Shown here in pieces: positions 62,501-64,000 of a stretch of DNA of 64,000 nt. The notes under the pieces were generated by a model, which was not told where the DNA came from, ran no database searches, and saw nothing but the letters and a program-made list of their open reading frames with translations. The translations under genes and the position numbers were made by a program. Positions within the stretch are counted from its first letter, which is position 1, and every line of letters starts with the position of its first letter. The stretch lies in the NCBI GenBank assembly GCA_014526335.1, contig JACTAT010000006.1, positions 4,657,202 to 4,721,201 of the forward strand, read 5' to 3'. Source of the stretch: Chrysaora quinquecirrha (lineage: Eukaryota > Cnidaria > Scyphozoa > Semaeostomeae > Pelagiidae).

Positions 62501-62576
62501 GGGGAGGGTGAAGCAATAGTAGGCAGTGAAAGAGAATTTTAGCACAGGCGTTCCAACGCTTTCGGCAGCCATTGTA

Positions 62577-63030
62577 CACCCTTGCCTGCACTTGCTCAGC
62601 TCGACAAGCTTTCAAGACGGAAAGAGATTACGGGACGAAAAGATGATAGGAACTAAATTGAAATGAGTGGCCTTTAAGTTTTAAAATAAAAGAAATAAAA
62701 CAAAAAAGCTGCAGTTACTACTTACTATTTTATCAAGTCAAATACACGCCGTCTAGGTAGCTTCTCCAATCTGTCTCTCCAATTCAGTTCAGCTCATCCA
62801 TTACCAAAACCTTTCATCTGATGATGCAGTGATGCAGAATGCTTACAGTTTTTGAGATTTCTTTTGTTTGGCTTTAGTCCCTTGGGGATTCTTTTTGTCT
62901 TCCTTGTTTCTTTTTGTCCCTACTTCTATTTCAGGTCACTGAGCAGTGGCAATACAACGTGACAATGACTTCTCTGATTCATCAATCAATCAAATCTCTA
63001 TAACAAGACAGCATGCTAACTTGACTCCGC
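62577..63030. repeat. Remainder of tandem repeat copy 3
   Basis: It resumes with CACCCTTGCCTGCACTTGCTCAGCTCGACAAGC and follows copies 1 and 2 through GATGCAGTGATGCAGAATGC to ACTTGACTCCGCAATGCTGC. Together with 41015-41218 it makes one complete unit, showing that the 21-kb array was inserted into it. Confidence 0.85.
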
Positions 63031-63221
63031 AATGCTGCGGCTTCTCGATTCCTGCAAGTTTTGTGCCAAAACAGATGTTCTGAAGCAAAATCTTGGGCAT
63101 CCTAAAGATTTAGTACTCCATTTTTGCCAAAATAGGCTATAACCCATTGGCTTTGAGTACTCCATTATAACTGAGAGTCATTACCCGAGCCACGGTTATC
63201 GTTTTAAAAAGAAACCGTAAC

Positions 63222-63506
63222 TTAGGCCTTAGCCAAATGATCAAACATTTTTTGCCCAAAATTTTGAATTTGCATTACAACAAATGTTTGACCGTTTGGC
63301 CATGTCCAAAACATTACTCGACAAGCAAGTGTAATAAAATTTGTGGCGTGATGTTTTTGAAAAAGTTCAAAAACCATTCTTGCTTGAAGCATACAAAAAA
63401 TGTTGTTGGAGCAATATTTGCCGACGTGCCTAAACGGTCAAACATTTTGCTAGACAAGCAAATCTCAAATGTTGGACCAGCAATGTTTGATCGTGCCAGG
63501 GCTTAA
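63222..63506. mobile_element. MITE-like element, GGCCAAACGATCAAAC family, copy 7
   Basis: Starts TTAGGCCTTAGCCAAATGATC and ends AATGTTTGATCGTGCCAGGGCTTAA, with the inner pair CGTTTGGCCATGTCC and GACGTGCCTAAACGGTC. It lies downstream of the minus-strand terminal exon at 63751. Confidence 0.65.
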
Positions 63507-63750
63507 CACAACACCGAGATTGCTCAAAATGTCTGAGCGACCCGGTATCTAGCATTCAATTCAAAAGAGCCGCATTAGCGATTACTATGGCTCAAGTAAT
63601 AAATCTAGACATAACAACCATTTGAGATACATACTCTAGGTCGAAGCATTTAATTTTAATAAAAACCTAGAAATTTCCTGGTAAAAGGCAGTCATCAATA
63701 CTTTCAGAATACCATTATAAGAAAAAAATCAAAAATCAAAATGGTCTTAT

Positions 63751-63867
63751 CTAGTAACAGGATAAAGCTGCTTTCTGAAGGTTTTCAATGCGACCATGCA
63801 ACTCTTCAATATCTGGACTTGCTTTTTCGAGTGTAAGTTTTGAGTCCTCTATCAACTCGGCGATTTT
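63751..63867 (-). CDS. Terminal coding exon of a second gene, likely paralogue of the plus-strand coiled-coil gene
   Basis: Acceptor tacttcctcag at 63868-63878, then 38 codons (KIAELIEDSKLTLEKASPDI...) ending ...ALSCY and a TAG stop. Its length (117 bases, phase 0 entry) is identical to the last exon of the plus-strand gene at 39531-39647. An ungapped comparison gives 8 identities in 38 (including T-L-E-x-A, I, L and the penultimate Cys) and matching hydrophobic positions. The rest of the gene lies right of the window. A single exon cannot name the protein. Confidence 0.6.
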   Translation of the reverse strand, partial: KIAELIEDSKLTLEKASPDIEELHGRIENLQKAALSCY

Positions 63868-63952
63868 CTGAGGAAGTAAAAAAAAAATTTTAATATCATG
63901 GCGCAATAACGTCCGGTCATGACAAACGTATTCTGATAGAATATATACAGGA

Positions 63953-63985
63953 TATAGATATATATATATATATATATATATATAA
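63953..63985. repeat. TA dinucleotide microsatellite
   Basis: About 15 tandem TA repeats near the right edge of the window, in the presumed intron upstream of the 63867 exon. Confidence 0.9.
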
Positions 63986-64000
63986 AGGAGATAACGGATC

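Larger units (their letters stand above)
41219..62574. repeat. 21.4-kb tandem array, E-(S-E)x11, unit about 1.915 kb
   Basis: Twelve copies of a short element E start at 41219, 43136, 45049, 46965, 48883, 50792, 52709, 54621, 56538, 58455, 60376 and 62296. They are separated by eleven copies of a spacer S of about 1.64 kb. Units are nearly identical; most differences are homopolymer-length changes, with only a few substitutions. The array begins and ends exactly at E termini (CAATGGCTGCC... and ...GGCAGCCATTG), and both outer flanks are TA. It interrupts copy 3 of an older tandem repeat. Each unit has three TGACGTCA sites and one conserved 96-codon frame. No transposase, reverse transcriptase or rRNA sequence is recognisable, so the class is unknown. 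Confidence 0.93.

Noticed and set aside
41304..62572. Repeated reverse frame starting MAAESVG in each E copy, and plus-strand MWRNRK frames in S
   Set aside because: They begin inside the TIR or cross the palindrome arms, and their reading depends on homopolymer length; no evidence that they are translated.
41219..62574. CRISPR array or ribosomal DNA array
   Set aside because: Unit is 1.9 kb with no short-repeat/unique-spacer alternation, and no rRNA-like conserved sequence is visible; the context is an animal genome.

Overview
This is a window of animal nuclear DNA. It has intron-rich genes with GT-AG introns, a phospholipase D of the animal PX-PH-HKD type, a metazoan-style secreted alkaline phosphatase, abundant foldback (MITE-like) elements, tRNA-derived SINE-like repeats and microsatellites. 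The host looks like an AT-rich marine invertebrate. A cnidarian is a reasonable guess, but nothing in the sequence fixes the phylum. A run of exactly 500 N (31119-31618) marks a scaffold gap.

Layout. (1) 1-6223, minus strand: the 5' two-thirds of an alkaline phosphatase gene. Six exons are visible and all junctions are phase-compatible; the 3' end lies left of the window. (2) 6224-9958: intergenic DNA with SINE-like and MITE-like repeats. (3) 9959-28976, minus strand: a complete phospholipase D1/2 coding sequence that I assembled by eye from 25 exons. Every junction keeps phase, giving 995 codons plus stop, with both HxKxxxxD motifs intact. Its introns carry most of the mobile-element and microsatellite load, including a 430-base GAA/TTC tract that begins next to a 5' splice site. 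(4) 31692-39647, plus strand: nine exons of a multi-exon gene I cannot name (about 770 codons; the 5' end is missing, probably in or beyond the gap). It encodes a Cys-containing, coiled-coil-rich protein. (5) 39765-41218: a tandemly repeated block of about 600 bases, whose third copy is split by the next feature. (6) 41219-62574: a 21.4-kb array of about 11 copies of a 1.915-kb unit. (7) 62575-64000: the rest of the split repeat, one more MITE-like copy, and on the minus strand the 117-base terminal exon of a second gene that looks like a paralogue of the plus-strand gene.

The most unusual object is the array. It is built as E-(S-E)x11, where E is a 272-279-base element with inverted ends (CAATGGCTGCC...) and S is about 1.64 kb. 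The array starts and stops exactly at E termini and is flanked by TA on both sides. The neighbouring tandem repeat copy at 40435-41000 preserves what looks like the uninterrupted site with a single TA. E also sits at the exact centre of a larger imperfect palindrome: two GAATTC sites and two TGACGTCA sites fall at mirror-image distances from its midpoint. Each unit carries three full CRE palindromes and an unrecognised, conserved 96-codon ORF.

Alkaline phosphatase and phospholipase D are both on the minus strand but need not work together. The array separates two putative paralogues that point toward each other.
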